Origin: Opacimonas sp002292215 | GTDB lineage: Bacteria > Pseudomonadota > Gammaproteobacteria > Enterobacterales > Alteromonadaceae | NCBI GenBank assembly: GCA_943846745.1 | Contig: OX044360.1 | Location: 682,001-746,000, forward strand | Length of the DNA stretch: 64,000 nt | Direction of reading: 5' to 3' | Shown here: positions 54,066-63,800 of the stretch, in pieces | Position numbering within the stretch: position 1 is the first letter of the stretch | Layout: every line of letters starts with the position of its first letter | Translations under genes and position numbers: made by a program | The notes under the pieces: generated by a model | The model's input: only the letters and a program-made list of their open reading frames with translations | Database searches by the model: none | What the model was told of the DNA's origin: nothing

Positions 54066-55653
54066 CGCCAAGTTGAACTAAGTATTCACAAAAATCAAAG
54101 CTAGCACGTTGTTTAGGGCTAAGTGTGTTGGCTTTTTCTAATAAAATAGCGAGTAGACCTTTGATGATCTTGCTAGTGGCAAAAGCCGTGAATTCCCCAT
54201 TAAACTCCCTTACCCACACATCTACTTCACACCCAGACACATGGTAGGCAGCTGTGTGATATTGTGCAGGCAAGACAGGACAAGCCTTGCTACTGAGCAT
54301 AATTTGTCTAAACACCCTATCATAGCCACGCAATTCAATAAATTGATCCCCGATTGGTGTGGCTCCAAAGTATGAGGTTTTGACGCTGGTCGCATCACCA
54401 TTGGTTGTTAAGTACCTAATAGCGGTGCTTAGCGCATTAATAAACAAGTCGATTTCAGCAATCGTGTTGTAGGCACACAGCGATACTCGTATCGTGCCAT
54501 CTATTCCCAAATGCTGCATCAACGGCATGGCGCAATGATGTCCGACTCGTAAGGCTATATTGTCACGATCAAGCAATCTAAGCACATCATAGTGACTGAT
54601 GCCGGTAAGTACAAAACTACATAAACTTATTCGTTCAGGATTTTTCGCACCAACAATGGTGATTAAATTGCTCTTTACGGCTAGGTCAGTATTAAGTACT
54701 GCAAGCTGTTCCAACAAATGCTGGTGCAAGTGATGTTCGATTTGAAGAATCATTGACTGATGTTGCTGCACAAATCTTGCTGCCGCTCCCATGCCAATCA
54801 CACCTGATATATTTGGCGTTCCAGCTTCAAATTTTAACGGGTAGGATTGATACCGTACTTCGTCAAAACTAACATATTCGATCATCTCCCCACCCACTTG
54901 ATACGGCGGTAACGCATCGAGTAAGACATGTGTGGCATAGCCAAAACCGACTCCTGTAGGACCAAACATTTTATGACTGCTACCAACATAAGCATCACAA
55001 TTTAACGCTTGCACATCTACTTGAATATGGGCTAAAGCTTGGGTTCCATCGACAATACACAATGCTTGATGTTGGTGCGCCCATTTCGTAATGTCTGCGA
55101 CCGGATGGACACACCCTAAAGCATTAGACACATGCGCAACTGCTACAATTGCAGTGTTATCAGTAATAGCAGAACGTAATTTAATATAATCATAGTTCCC
55201 TTTATAGTCAGGCGACAAAGGGGTTATGCGTAACTTTTTTTCGGGTTTTAACCGCTCGACTAACTGCTGCCAAGGTAAAATATTGGCATGATGTTCCGAG
55301 GTCAGTATTATGATTTCATTACCCTGCCAGATTGGGTGTTCAGACCGGCATAATTCCCCTAATCCATGCGCTAATAAATTTAATGATTCCGTCGCACCTT
55401 TGCTCCAAAATATTTGTTCAGCAGTGGCGGCATTAATTAACTGTGCGACATCATTTCTCGCAGATTCATACGCATCGGTAACACTCGCGGCTAACTGATA
55501 AGACGAACGATGGACATTAGCGCTTTGTTGAATATTGGCATGCCAGATTGCATCAATGACGCATTGTGGTTTTTGGGTCGTGGCCGCATTATCAAAATAA
55601 ATAGAAGATACTGAACTATCAAAAAACGGAAACTGTTTGCGAAAATCGCGCAT
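53998..55653 (-). CDS. csdA: Fusion of cysteine desulfurase (CsdA) and SufE/CsdE sulfur acceptor
   Basis: A 551-residue two-domain protein. Residues 1-405 are a class V aminotransferase-fold cysteine desulfurase: YFDNAATTQKP, the HHANILPW motif, PLP-Lys228 (SSHKMFGPTGVG) and catalytic Cys374 (VGHHCAMPL). Residues about 415-551 form a SufE/CsdE-type domain with the acceptor Cys475 in VSGCEVDVWV and KIIKGLLAILLEKANTLSP. In E. coli CsdA and CsdE are separate polypeptides that exchange sulfur; here they are fused. The product may supply Fe-S assembly or other sulfur chemistry. It overlaps the glycosyltransferase gene by 68 bases at the 3' end. Confidence 0.92.
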   Translation of the reverse strand: MRDFRKQFPFFDSSVSSIYFDNAATTQKPQCVIDAIWHANIQQSANVHRSSYQLAASVTDAYESARNDVAQLINAATAEQIFWSKGATESLNLLAHGLGELCRSEHPIWQGNEIIILTSEHHANILPWQQLVERLKPEKKLRITPLSPDYKGNYDYIKLRSAITDNTAIVAVAHVSNALGCVHPVADITKWAHQHQALCIVDGTQALAHIQVDVQALNCDAYVGSSHKMFGPTGVGFGYATHVLLDALPPYQVGGEMIEYVSFDEVRYQSYPLKFEAGTPNISGVIGMGAAARFVQQHQSMILQIEHHLHQHLLEQLAVLNTDLAVKSNLITIVGAKNPERISLCSFVLTGISHYDVLRLLDRDNIALRVGHHCAMPLMQHLGIDGTIRVSLCAYNTIAEIDLFINALSTAIRYLTTNGDATSVKTSYFGATPIGDQFIELRGYDRVFRQIMLSSKACPVLPAQYHTAAYHVSGCEVDVWVREFNGEFTAFATSKIIKGLLAILLEKANTLSPKQRASFDFCEYLVQLGVSHHLSQSRVDGLSRVIVRLSA

Positions 55654-55772
55654 GCTTTAACCACTGTGAAAATAATTGAACTAATATCTGTAATTTTCGC
55701 ATGCTTAGGTCTTAAAACCAAGATCCTTTCTGATACACTACGCACATCTAACTTTATTCAGTTTATATATTT

Positions 55773-56582
55773 ATGAAAATTATCTCTTTTAACATCAACG
55801 GACTCCGTGCTCGTTTACATCAATTACAAGCCCTCATTGATGCGCACTCTCCCGATGTCATCGGCCTCCAAGAAATCAAAGTGGATAATGCTCAATTTCC
55901 GGTCAGTGATGTCGAGGCAATGGGCTATCACGTTGTTTATCATGGTCAAAAAGCTCATTACGGTGTTGCGATGTTAACAAAAGTTGTACCAACGAATGTG
56001 CAATATGGTTTACCAACAGATACCGAAGAACATCAAAAACGCTTAATTGCTGTGACACTCCCTACGGCTAATGGCAAAGACATTACCGTGTATAACGGGT
56101 ACTTTCCACAAGGTGAAAACATCTCGCATGAAATTAAATTCCCTTACAAAGTCGCGTTTTATAGTGATTTAACGGCACATTTAAAAGCGAGTCATTCTTG
56201 TGATGAACAATATATTGTGATGGGTGATATTAATATCTCCCCGACCGATTTAGATATAGGGATAGGACCTGAAAATGCCAAGCGTTGGTTACGCAGTGGT
56301 AAATGTAGCTTCCAACCACAGGAGCGTGAGATGTTAGCAACCCTCCAAGACTTAGGATTACATGATACCTTTCGTCACCTTCAACCTGATTTGACCGAGC
56401 GTTATAGCTGGTTTGATTATCGTTCCAAAGGGTTTGTGGATAATCGAGGGCTGCGTATTGATGTGATCATGGCATCGACAGCATTGTTGCCATTGTGCAC
56501 TGAATCAGAAATAGATTATGAACTGCGTGGCATAGAAAAACCGTCTGATCATGCTCCTATATTTGCGAGCTTTGCGTGCTAA
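55773..56582 (+). CDS. xthA: Exodeoxyribonuclease III
   Basis: A 269-residue AP endonuclease/3'-exonuclease. FNINGLRARLHQL starts the protein; LQEIKVDN, YNGYFPQGEN, MGDINISPTD and the C-terminal SDHAPIF give the catalytic residues. It repairs abasic sites and blocked 3' ends in DNA. It is divergent from the csd fusion. Its length matches E. coli XthA (268). Confidence 0.96.
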   Translation: MKIISFNINGLRARLHQLQALIDAHSPDVIGLQEIKVDNAQFPVSDVEAMGYHVVYHGQKAHYGVAMLTKVVPTNVQYGLPTDTEEHQKRLIAVTLPTANGKDITVYNGYFPQGENISHEIKFPYKVAFYSDLTAHLKASHSCDEQYIVMGDINISPTDLDIGIGPENAKRWLRSGKCSFQPQEREMLATLQDLGLHDTFRHLQPDLTERYSWFDYRSKGFVDNRGLRIDVIMASTALLPLCTESEIDYELRGIEKPSDHAPIFASFAC

Positions 56583-56626
56583 TTGGTAATTAGCATTGAT
56601 AACTACAAAGTATTGAGTGAGGTTTT

Positions 56627-57277
56627 ATGACACTGTTAGAAACGATTTGTTTGGTTTTATACGCAGGGATTTACCTCTACGTGCTTAAGCATATTGATTT
56701 TAAAATAATGTTGCAACACAAACGGATCCAACATCTGGTGTTCGGTGCTGGTGTCGTCGTATTTGTTTTGTGGTTATTTAGGGCTGGTATTTATGATGGT
56801 CTATCGGTGCACTTTCTATGGTTAAGCGCCCTCTCCTTAACCTTAGGTTTTAGATATGCTGTCTTTATTTCTGGATTGGTATTATTGGGTATTACTATCG
56901 TGGGTAAAGAATCATGGTATATGTTGGGTGCAAATGGCTTATTTGGAGTGTTGGTGCCTATTTGCTTAACCTATATGATATTTACCCTGAGCTTTCATAA
57001 AATCATGCGTAATATGTTTGTGTATGTGTTTGTTTGCGCGTTTTTCCCTGCGGCGATTGGGGTCGCTATTAAAATGGGATTAATTGGTGGGTTTTATACC
57101 TTAAACGGCACCTACTCTTGGGATGTGGTTGTTGATAATTATGAAGTGCTGATCCCACTCATGATATTCCCAGAAGCCATGCTCAATGGTATGACGATGA
57201 CGTTACTCATTATCTATAAGCCTGATTGGGTGTACACCTTCAATGATAAGCACTACTTTGATCCAGATCCTGAGTAA
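56627..57277 (+). CDS. Uncharacterised membrane protein (COG3235-like, possible CbiM-type permease)
   Basis: A 216-residue integral membrane protein with about six segments. The GAGIYDGLSVHFLWLSAL region and the C-terminal FPEAMLNGMTMTLLIIYKPDWVYTFND tail resemble uncharacterised COG3235 proteins, which are distantly related to CbiM-type energy-coupling permeases. I cannot name its substrate. No ATPase or binding-protein gene is adjacent. The short gap to xthA (about 45 bases) permits co-transcription. Confidence 0.65.
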   Translation: MTLLETICLVLYAGIYLYVLKHIDFKIMLQHKRIQHLVFGAGVVVFVLWLFRAGIYDGLSVHFLWLSALSLTLGFRYAVFISGLVLLGITIVGKESWYMLGANGLFGVLVPICLTYMIFTLSFHKIMRNMFVYVFVCAFFPAAIGVAIKMGLIGGFYTLNGTYSWDVVVDNYEVLIPLMIFPEAMLNGMTMTLLIIYKPDWVYTFNDKHYFDPDPE

Positions 57278-57357
57278 ACTTATACTTTAGCTTGTAACGT
57301 CTATACTTATGATAATAGCAGCGAACGAGATGAAGACTATTAATACAGGAAATCAAT

Positions 57358-57897
57358 ATGCTAATGAAAGAAACCACTGGCCTTATTATCGTTGATATTC
57401 AAGGTAAACTCGCGCGTTTAGTGCATGATAGTGACACCTTAATAGCGAATTGTGAAAAACTGATTAAAGGCGCTCAAGTGCTTGACCTACCGATTGTTTA
57501 CCTCGAGCAAAACCCTGATAAACTCGGTACTACGGTAGATGAGTTGGGTGTATTGTTAAGTGAATACTCCCCTATTCACAAATACTCATTTAATGCGTGC
57601 GATGAGCCTAGTTTCCTAGATGCTTTAAAGAGCCATAATATTGATACATGGTTGGTTTGTGGTATCGAGGCGCATATTTGTCTGTATCAAACCGCTACCG
57701 GTTTATCCGAACGCGGTTATAAGGTGCAAGTCGTCAGTGATTGTACTGCTTCGCGCAAGGCATTAAATAAACAATTAGCCTTAACTCGATTACAGCAAAA
57801 TAACATTGCTATTACGGGGTTAGAAATGTGTTTATATGAAATGGTTAAAGATTGCCGAACCCTTGAATTTAAAGATATTCTAACGCTAATACGGTAA
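57358..57897 (+). CDS. Isochorismatase-family cysteine hydrolase
   Basis: A 179-residue hydrolase of the YcaC/isochorismatase-like group. The catalytic triad is visible as Asp in LIIVDIQGKLA, Lys in KYSFNAC, and nucleophile Cys108 in GIEAHICLYQTA. Family members hydrolyse amides or remain uncharacterised. AGGA lies before the ATG. The substrate is not evident. Confidence 0.85.
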   Translation: MLMKETTGLIIVDIQGKLARLVHDSDTLIANCEKLIKGAQVLDLPIVYLEQNPDKLGTTVDELGVLLSEYSPIHKYSFNACDEPSFLDALKSHNIDTWLVCGIEAHICLYQTATGLSERGYKVQVVSDCTASRKALNKQLALTRLQQNNIAITGLEMCLYEMVKDCRTLEFKDILTLIR

Positions 57898-57916
57898 CCT
57901 AACCGATCACCACACG

Positions 57917-58159
57917 TTACTCTGGATTTGCTACTTTTACTCTAATTTTGCTATTTGCAAAAAGGAAAGAGTTAAGTGCATTAACCGCTGTTTCAGCTTC
58001 GATTTCATCAGGCATTTCAACAAACGCAAAACCTTTTGATAAGCCAGTAGCTTGATCTAATACCAAATCACATTCTGTAACGGTGCCATGGGTAGAAAAA
58101 AGTTCACGAACTTCATTCTCGGTAGTCGTGCGCGCAAGGTTACGAACTAAAATTTTCAT
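57917..58159 (-). CDS. Single-RRM RNA-binding protein
   Basis: An 80-residue RRM protein. RNP2 is KILVRNLAR at the N-terminus and RNP1 is KGFAFVEMPD; the typical beta-alpha-beta layout is complete. Small free-standing RRM proteins like this occur in cyanobacteria and marine gammaproteobacteria and are often induced in the cold. A TATAAT (minus strand, 58172-58177) is close to the start. It is convergent with the isochorismatase gene. Confidence 0.93.
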   Translation of the reverse strand: MKILVRNLARTTTENEVRELFSTHGTVTECDLVLDQATGLSKGFAFVEMPDEIEAETAVNALNSFLFANSKIRVKVANPE

Positions 58160-58232
58160 ACTGTTTTACCTATTATAAATTGAGAAGCGATTATCGCAGT
58201 TTCTAGTCTACTTACCTAGCTAAATAAGCGGA

Positions 58233-58787
58233 TTAAAGGATATCTTGAATATTGCTCAAATCTGTTTTGCCATTCGCAATTTCATCTTTGCTCAGACCAT
58301 TGATCTCATGGGGGAACACAATCCATTCATGCGTTTCTTTTACAAAATAATCAGGCACAATGCTCGTTTTATTGTTTTGAGGCTTGTACCACGGACATGC
58401 CACACGAATATCTGTCGGTGTATTTAATCGCATCTGGATGCGTAATTGGTTAATTAATGCTTCAACGCTGCGACCAGAATCAAACACATCATCCACAATC
58501 AATAGCTTATCTGACGCATTACAATGTTCAATTATATAATGCAAACCATGTACTTTTATTTCACGAGACTGTTGAGCAATCCCTGTATATGAAGACGTGC
58601 GCACTGCAATATGATCCGTTGATACCGCTTTATATTCAAAATATTCTTGAACGGCTATCCCGATAGGTGCTCCACCACGCCAGATCCCGATAATAAACTC
58701 AGGGCGATAGCCACTTTCGAACACTTGATGTGCTAAGCGAAATGAATCTTCCAGTAATTCTTGGGCGGTAATGTAATACTTATCCAT
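58233..58787 (-). CDS. Purine-type phosphoribosyltransferase
   Basis: A 184-residue type I phosphoribosyltransferase. The PRPP motif is LLIVDDVFDSGRSVEAL and the pyrophosphate loop region is IGIWRGGAPIG. The base could be xanthine, guanine or hypoxanthine, like Gpt or Hpt; the sequence does not decide. The C-terminal YFVKETHEWIVFPHEING resembles a Gpt-type tail. It stands alone between the RRM and lolC genes. Confidence 0.85.
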   Translation of the reverse strand: MDKYYITAQELLEDSFRLAHQVFESGYRPEFIIGIWRGGAPIGIAVQEYFEYKAVSTDHIAVRTSSYTGIAQQSREIKVHGLHYIIEHCNASDKLLIVDDVFDSGRSVEALINQLRIQMRLNTPTDIRVACPWYKPQNNKTSIVPDYFVKETHEWIVFPHEINGLSKDEIANGKTDLSNIQDIL

Positions 58788-58852
58788 GAGGGATGACCTT
58801 TTTATAATTAGATGTCGTGTAAAAAATCGTTAGCACAGCATTATACGCACTT

Positions 58853-60079
58853 TTACTCATACTTTAAACTTTGTGCTGGTTGTAAACGCAAAGCTTTTAA
58901 TGCTGGAGGCAATGTAGCAAGCACACACAAGAGTAAAGATACTCCCATAATCCACAGCACATTATACCATTGCAACAAAACAGGTACGGGTTGTCCATCG
59001 CCAGATAATGCTAATGGCACATCGAGTAATATCAACAGTGGATTCAAGCCATAGACTAAGATAACGCCTAATATCACGCCCGCACCCGCCCCTTTTATGC
59101 CATTAAACAATCCGTTAAACATAAATATTTGCATGATCTGCCATGCCGTTAAGCCTTGAGTGCGTAATATTGCAATGTCCGGCGTTTTTTCAATTACCAC
59201 CATCACCAATGCAGAAATAATATTAAACGCTGCCACGGCTATCACTAACAGCAACATTAACGACATCATGTTTTTTTCCATTTTGACCGCATCAAATAAC
59301 GGCCCTTGACGTTCACGCCAAGTCGTATGGGGAATGGATAATGCATTAAGCGCGGCACTTAACTCAGCATAAGCAAACGGATCACTGATAAACCATCGAG
59401 TACTGTCACTCGTCTGTGGTTGGCTAGGAGTGTATTTGATGCGTGCGAGACGATGCACATCATCTATATGCATAAAAATAGTTTGGCTGTCTTCAACGGA
59501 TTGAAGATTGAAAATCCCGCCAACGGTTACGTTGCGTTGAGTCGGCACCCTACCTAAAGGCGTAAAACGTGACGAGGAAGGCAAAATTAAACGCATCGTA
59601 TCGCCGACTTGCACGTTGAGTTTACGCGCGAGTGCATAGCCAATAACGACGTTGTATTGTTTAGGAACTAATACTGCTAAATCATTAAATACAAAATGAT
59701 CATTGAGTGATGAATAGTGTTGCATTGTGTCAGGTTCCACACCTTGCAAAGACACCCCTGACAAATCTTGCGCTGATTGCACCAGAGCTTGGCGTTCAAT
59801 AAACGGCATAGTCGCAATAATTGAGTCTTGTAATTCGGGTTTTAGCTGATTGATAACGGGGTTAAGCAAAGGTTGAGTAATGACAATATGGGGTACAACC
59901 CCGAGAATACGTTGCTTTAGCTGGTCTTCTAATCCGTTCATGACCGACAACACCACAATCAACGCAGCGACACCTAAACAAAGCCCTAGTACCGAAAAAA
60001 AGTTAATTAATGCGATAAAACTGCTGCTTATTTTGGTTTTACTATAGCGATAGCCGATCCGTGCCGATACAAAACTCAT
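58853..60079 (-). CDS. lolC: Lipoprotein-releasing ABC permease LolC/LolE family
   Basis: A 408-residue permease of the FtsX/MacB fold. It has an N-terminal membrane segment (FFSVLGLCLGVAALIVVLSVMNGLEDQLKQRILG, cited in part), a large periplasmic region and three C-terminal segments ending in PALKALRLQPAQSLKYE. The SARIGYRYSKTK start is typical of LolC. LolCDE extracts lipoproteins from the inner membrane. ATG 60079 is chosen; a longer frame from 60118 adds a non-homologous leader. No lolD or second permease gene follows it here. Confidence 0.85.
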   Translation of the reverse strand: MSFVSARIGYRYSKTKISSSFIALINFFSVLGLCLGVAALIVVLSVMNGLEDQLKQRILGVVPHIVITQPLLNPVINQLKPELQDSIIATMPFIERQALVQSAQDLSGVSLQGVEPDTMQHYSSLNDHFVFNDLAVLVPKQYNVVIGYALARKLNVQVGDTMRLILPSSSRFTPLGRVPTQRNVTVGGIFNLQSVEDSQTIFMHIDDVHRLARIKYTPSQPQTSDSTRWFISDPFAYAELSAALNALSIPHTTWRERQGPLFDAVKMEKNMMSLMLLLVIAVAAFNIISALVMVVIEKTPDIAILRTQGLTAWQIMQIFMFNGLFNGIKGAGAGVILGVILVYGLNPLLILLDVPLALSGDGQPVPVLLQWYNVLWIMGVSLLLCVLATLPPALKALRLQPAQSLKYE

Positions 60080-60171
60080 TATGCTTATTATATTCTCATC
60101 ATGCTTGAATATGTGCATAATACGATACTATGTGTGATAACACCAAGCCATCAATAATAAGGAAAACGAGC

Positions 60172-60774
60172 ATGGAACATGATCAGAATCATTTAGCTCA
60201 AAAACAAGCCGATTTTGCGACCTTTTTTATGCTCGAGCATACTGTCAATATTAACTTAGCTTGGTTGGCGTTAGATCATGCTAAACCTGATATGACCTTA
60301 TTACAGCAGACGATGCCCGATGCATTTGCCATTGCTAATGAAGCCGCAGATCTGAAGACTAGCGCTTTGCGCCCTATACCTAGTCTCGGTGAACAAGGCG
60401 AAAAACTCATGACATATCTAAACTTACAATCTCGTAAAATTGATATCCTGTTTACGACCATTTTACAACAACAAGATGATCCAACAGAACGCCACCAGAC
60501 CCATAAATTTGGAGCCGCAGGATGTGTTGTGCAGTTAGCTCAACCGATTGAGGTAGGCCGCTTTGCGCGTCTCAAAATGTTTATTCCAGAGGAAGCCGCT
60601 GCAGTTTTTTGTTACGCAGAAGTCATAAGTTGTGATCTTTTACCGGATTTAGACGTTTATCAAGTATCTTTATTGTATACTGTTATCCGCGAATTAGACC
60701 AAGAAGTGTTAGTTCGTTGTACTATGCACCTGCAAACGCAACAGTTAAAAGCGCGTCAAACAGGTGCTAGCTGA
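60172..60774 (+). CDS. PilZ domain-containing protein
   Basis: A 200-residue protein. The C-terminal part (residues about 105-195) has the PilZ-like beta-barrel with FGAAGCVVQLAQPIEVGRFARLKMFIPE, while a helical N-terminal part precedes it. The usual RxxxR c-di-GMP motif is not clearly present, so c-di-GMP binding is uncertain. ATG 60172 has AAGGA about eight bases upstream; the longer frame from 60130 is rejected. It is divergent from lolC and directly precedes mfd. Confidence 0.7.
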   Translation: MEHDQNHLAQKQADFATFFMLEHTVNINLAWLALDHAKPDMTLLQQTMPDAFAIANEAADLKTSALRPIPSLGEQGEKLMTYLNLQSRKIDILFTTILQQQDDPTERHQTHKFGAAGCVVQLAQPIEVGRFARLKMFIPEEAAAVFCYAEVISCDLLPDLDVYQVSLLYTVIRELDQEVLVRCTMHLQTQQLKARQTGAS

Positions 60775-60813
60775 CATTTTTTTTACTCTTGTTAGGAATA
60801 TCAAACCCAAAAC

Positions 60814-63800
60814 ATGGCTAATATCTTCGCGCCCCCACTACCCAAATTACTGACCGAATCAACTCGCCCTAACCATATTAGTTGGGGAAATCTTGGTGGC
60901 TCAAGCTCTGCCTTAGCCATTGCGAGTGCAGCTAAAGAAGACAGCCGTCCTATGGTCGTTATTACGGCTGATTCACCCAGTGCGCTCCGTTTAGAGCAAG
61001 AAATTCGCTTTTTTTTACGTCAAGCTGATAGTGCTAATCCTGCATGTGATATCGAAGTGGGTTTGTTTCCAGATTGGGAAACCCTGCCCTACGATCAGTT
61101 TTCTCCACATCAAGATATCGTTTCACAGCGGTTAGAAACCCTTTATGAACTGACGGAACAACGTCGTGGTATTTATATCATGCCTATCAATACCGTCATG
61201 CAGCGTTTAGCGCCAGTAAGCTATCTGTCACAATATTTATTATTTTTAGAAGTCGGCCAAACGTTAGACATCAGTGAGTTTAGACGAAAATTAGAAAAAG
61301 CCGGCTATCTGCATGTATCTCAAGTCATGAGTCATTCTGAGTTTAGTGTGCGTGGCAGTATTATTGATTTATACCCGATGGGCAGTGAACAGCCATATCG
61401 CATTGATTTGTTTGATGATGAAATAGAAACAATCAGCCATTTTAACACCAGCGACCAACGCTCTGGTGATAAAGTGCAACAAATTCGGTTATTACCCGCT
61501 CGTGAATTTCCAACTGACGATAATGCTCGAAAGTTATTTAGACAAAACTTTCTCAACCAATTCGATGAAAACAACGCTAAAGAATCCGTCTTTTACCAAA
61601 TAACCAAAGGCACTATGCCTGGCGGCTCTGAATATTATTTACCGTTATTTTTTAATGACACGTCCACCATATTTGATTACCTGCATGAAAACACATTGAT
61701 GCTAATACATGGTGATGTATTCGGTCGCTGTGAACGTTTTTGGCAAGACATTACCCATCGCTATGACCAATATAGGTACAACTCAGCACGTCCTTTACTC
61801 AAACCGGAACAGCTTTATCTTGATTCGACTCAAGTCTTTGCCCGTTTAAAAGAGCGTGCCCGAATAGATATCAGCAGTACTGAACTTGAGAAAAAAGCTG
61901 GTCGCCATAACTTTGCGGTCACCCCAATTACCGATATTGCACTCAACAGCCAAGCTAAAGTCCCTTATCAAGCATTACAACGCTTGATTCAAAGTCAAAA
62001 GGCTTCATCACGAATTGTTTTTTGTGCGGAAACACAAGGTCGTAAAGAAAACTTAATTAGCTTATTAAAGAAAACTCCCTACGCCCCGACTACGATTAAA
62101 TCCTTTGCTCAGTATCAAGAAGCCAAAGGCTTATCAAGTGTCGTCGTAGGACGCGTTGAAGATAGCTTTAGTGTCCAGCAAAGCAAAACTGATTCTGTTA
62201 TTTTTATTACTGAAACTCAGTTACTTGGCCATCAAATTACGCAACGCCGCCGCCGCGACAAACGTCAAGCGACAGACGAAAGCGCCATTATTCGTAACTT
62301 AGCTGAACTAGCTACCGGTCAACCGGTGGTGCATATCGAACATGGTGTGGGTCGATTTATTGGCTTACAAACTCTGGATACAGGTGGCGTAACCACCGAA
62401 TTTGTTGCGATTGAATATGCTAAAGGTGCAAAATTATATGTACCGGTGTCCTCGTTACACTTTATCTCGCGTTACAGTGGGGGTGATCCTGATACCGCTC
62501 CGCTACATTTACTCGGTAACGACACTTGGACTAAGGCTAAAGAAAAAGCCGCTAAAAAAGTGCGTGATGTCGCTGCTGAATTACTTAATGTGTATGCAAA
62601 ACGTGCTGCAAAACCAGGTTTTGCGCATGAGATAGTATGGGAAGAATATAAGAAGTTTGCAGATAGTTTTCCATTTCCCGAAACGCCTGACCAAGAACAA
62701 GCGATTAATGCGGTTGTGAATGATATGGGCATGCCGAGTGCGATGGATCGACTGGTGTGTGGTGATGTGGGCTTTGGTAAAACAGAAGTGGCGATGCGCG
62801 CGGCATTTATTGCGGCCAATGCAGGTAAGCAAGTCTCTATTTTAGTTCCTACTACACTGCTCGCTCAGCAACACTTCGAAAACTTTGTTAATCGCTTTGC
62901 TGACTGGCCATTTAATATCCAAGTGTTGTCACGTTTTGTGTCCGCTAAAGATCAACGTGCAGTCCTAGAAGGAATTGAATCTGGTAATGTCGATATTGTA
63001 GTAGGCACCCATAAATTAATTCAAAACGATGTGAAATTTAAAGATCTTGGCTTAGTCATCATTGACGAAGAACACCGTTTTGGGGTGCGTCAAAAAGACA
63101 AATTCAAGGCACTACGCGCCGATGTTGATATTTTAACATTAACCGCTACGCCGATTCCACGTACCCTAAATATGGCCATGAGCGGGATGCGTGATTTATC
63201 CATTATTGCTACACCACCAGCCAAACGTCTACCGATTAAAACGTTTGTAATAAAACGCAATGATGAAACAATACGCGAGGCGATCATGCGTGAAATTTTA
63301 CGTGGTGGTCAGGTGTATTTCTTACATAATGATGTCTCAACTATTGAACGTACCTTAGAAGAGTTACAAGAAATCGTGCCAGAAGCACGTTTTGCCATCG
63401 GTCATGGTCAAATGCGCGAGCGAGACTTAGAAAGGGTCATGGATGATTTTTATCATCAACGCTACAACGTACTATTATGTACAACAATTATCGAAACGGG
63501 TATTGATGTACCGAGTGCCAATACGATTATTATGGATCGCGCGGATCATTTAGGTTTGGCGCAATTACACCAATTACGTGGTCGTGTAGGTCGTTCGCAT
63601 CATCAAGCATATGCCTATTTGTTAACGCCTCATCCCAAGCGTATGACTAAAGATTCCGTTAAACGTTTAGAAGCTATCTCCTCATTAGAAAACTTAGGAG
63701 CCGGTTTTGCCTTAGCAACGCATGATCTAGAGATACGTGGTGCAGGTGAATTGCTCGGTGATGGTCAATCCGGACAAATCGCCACCATCGGTTATAGTCT

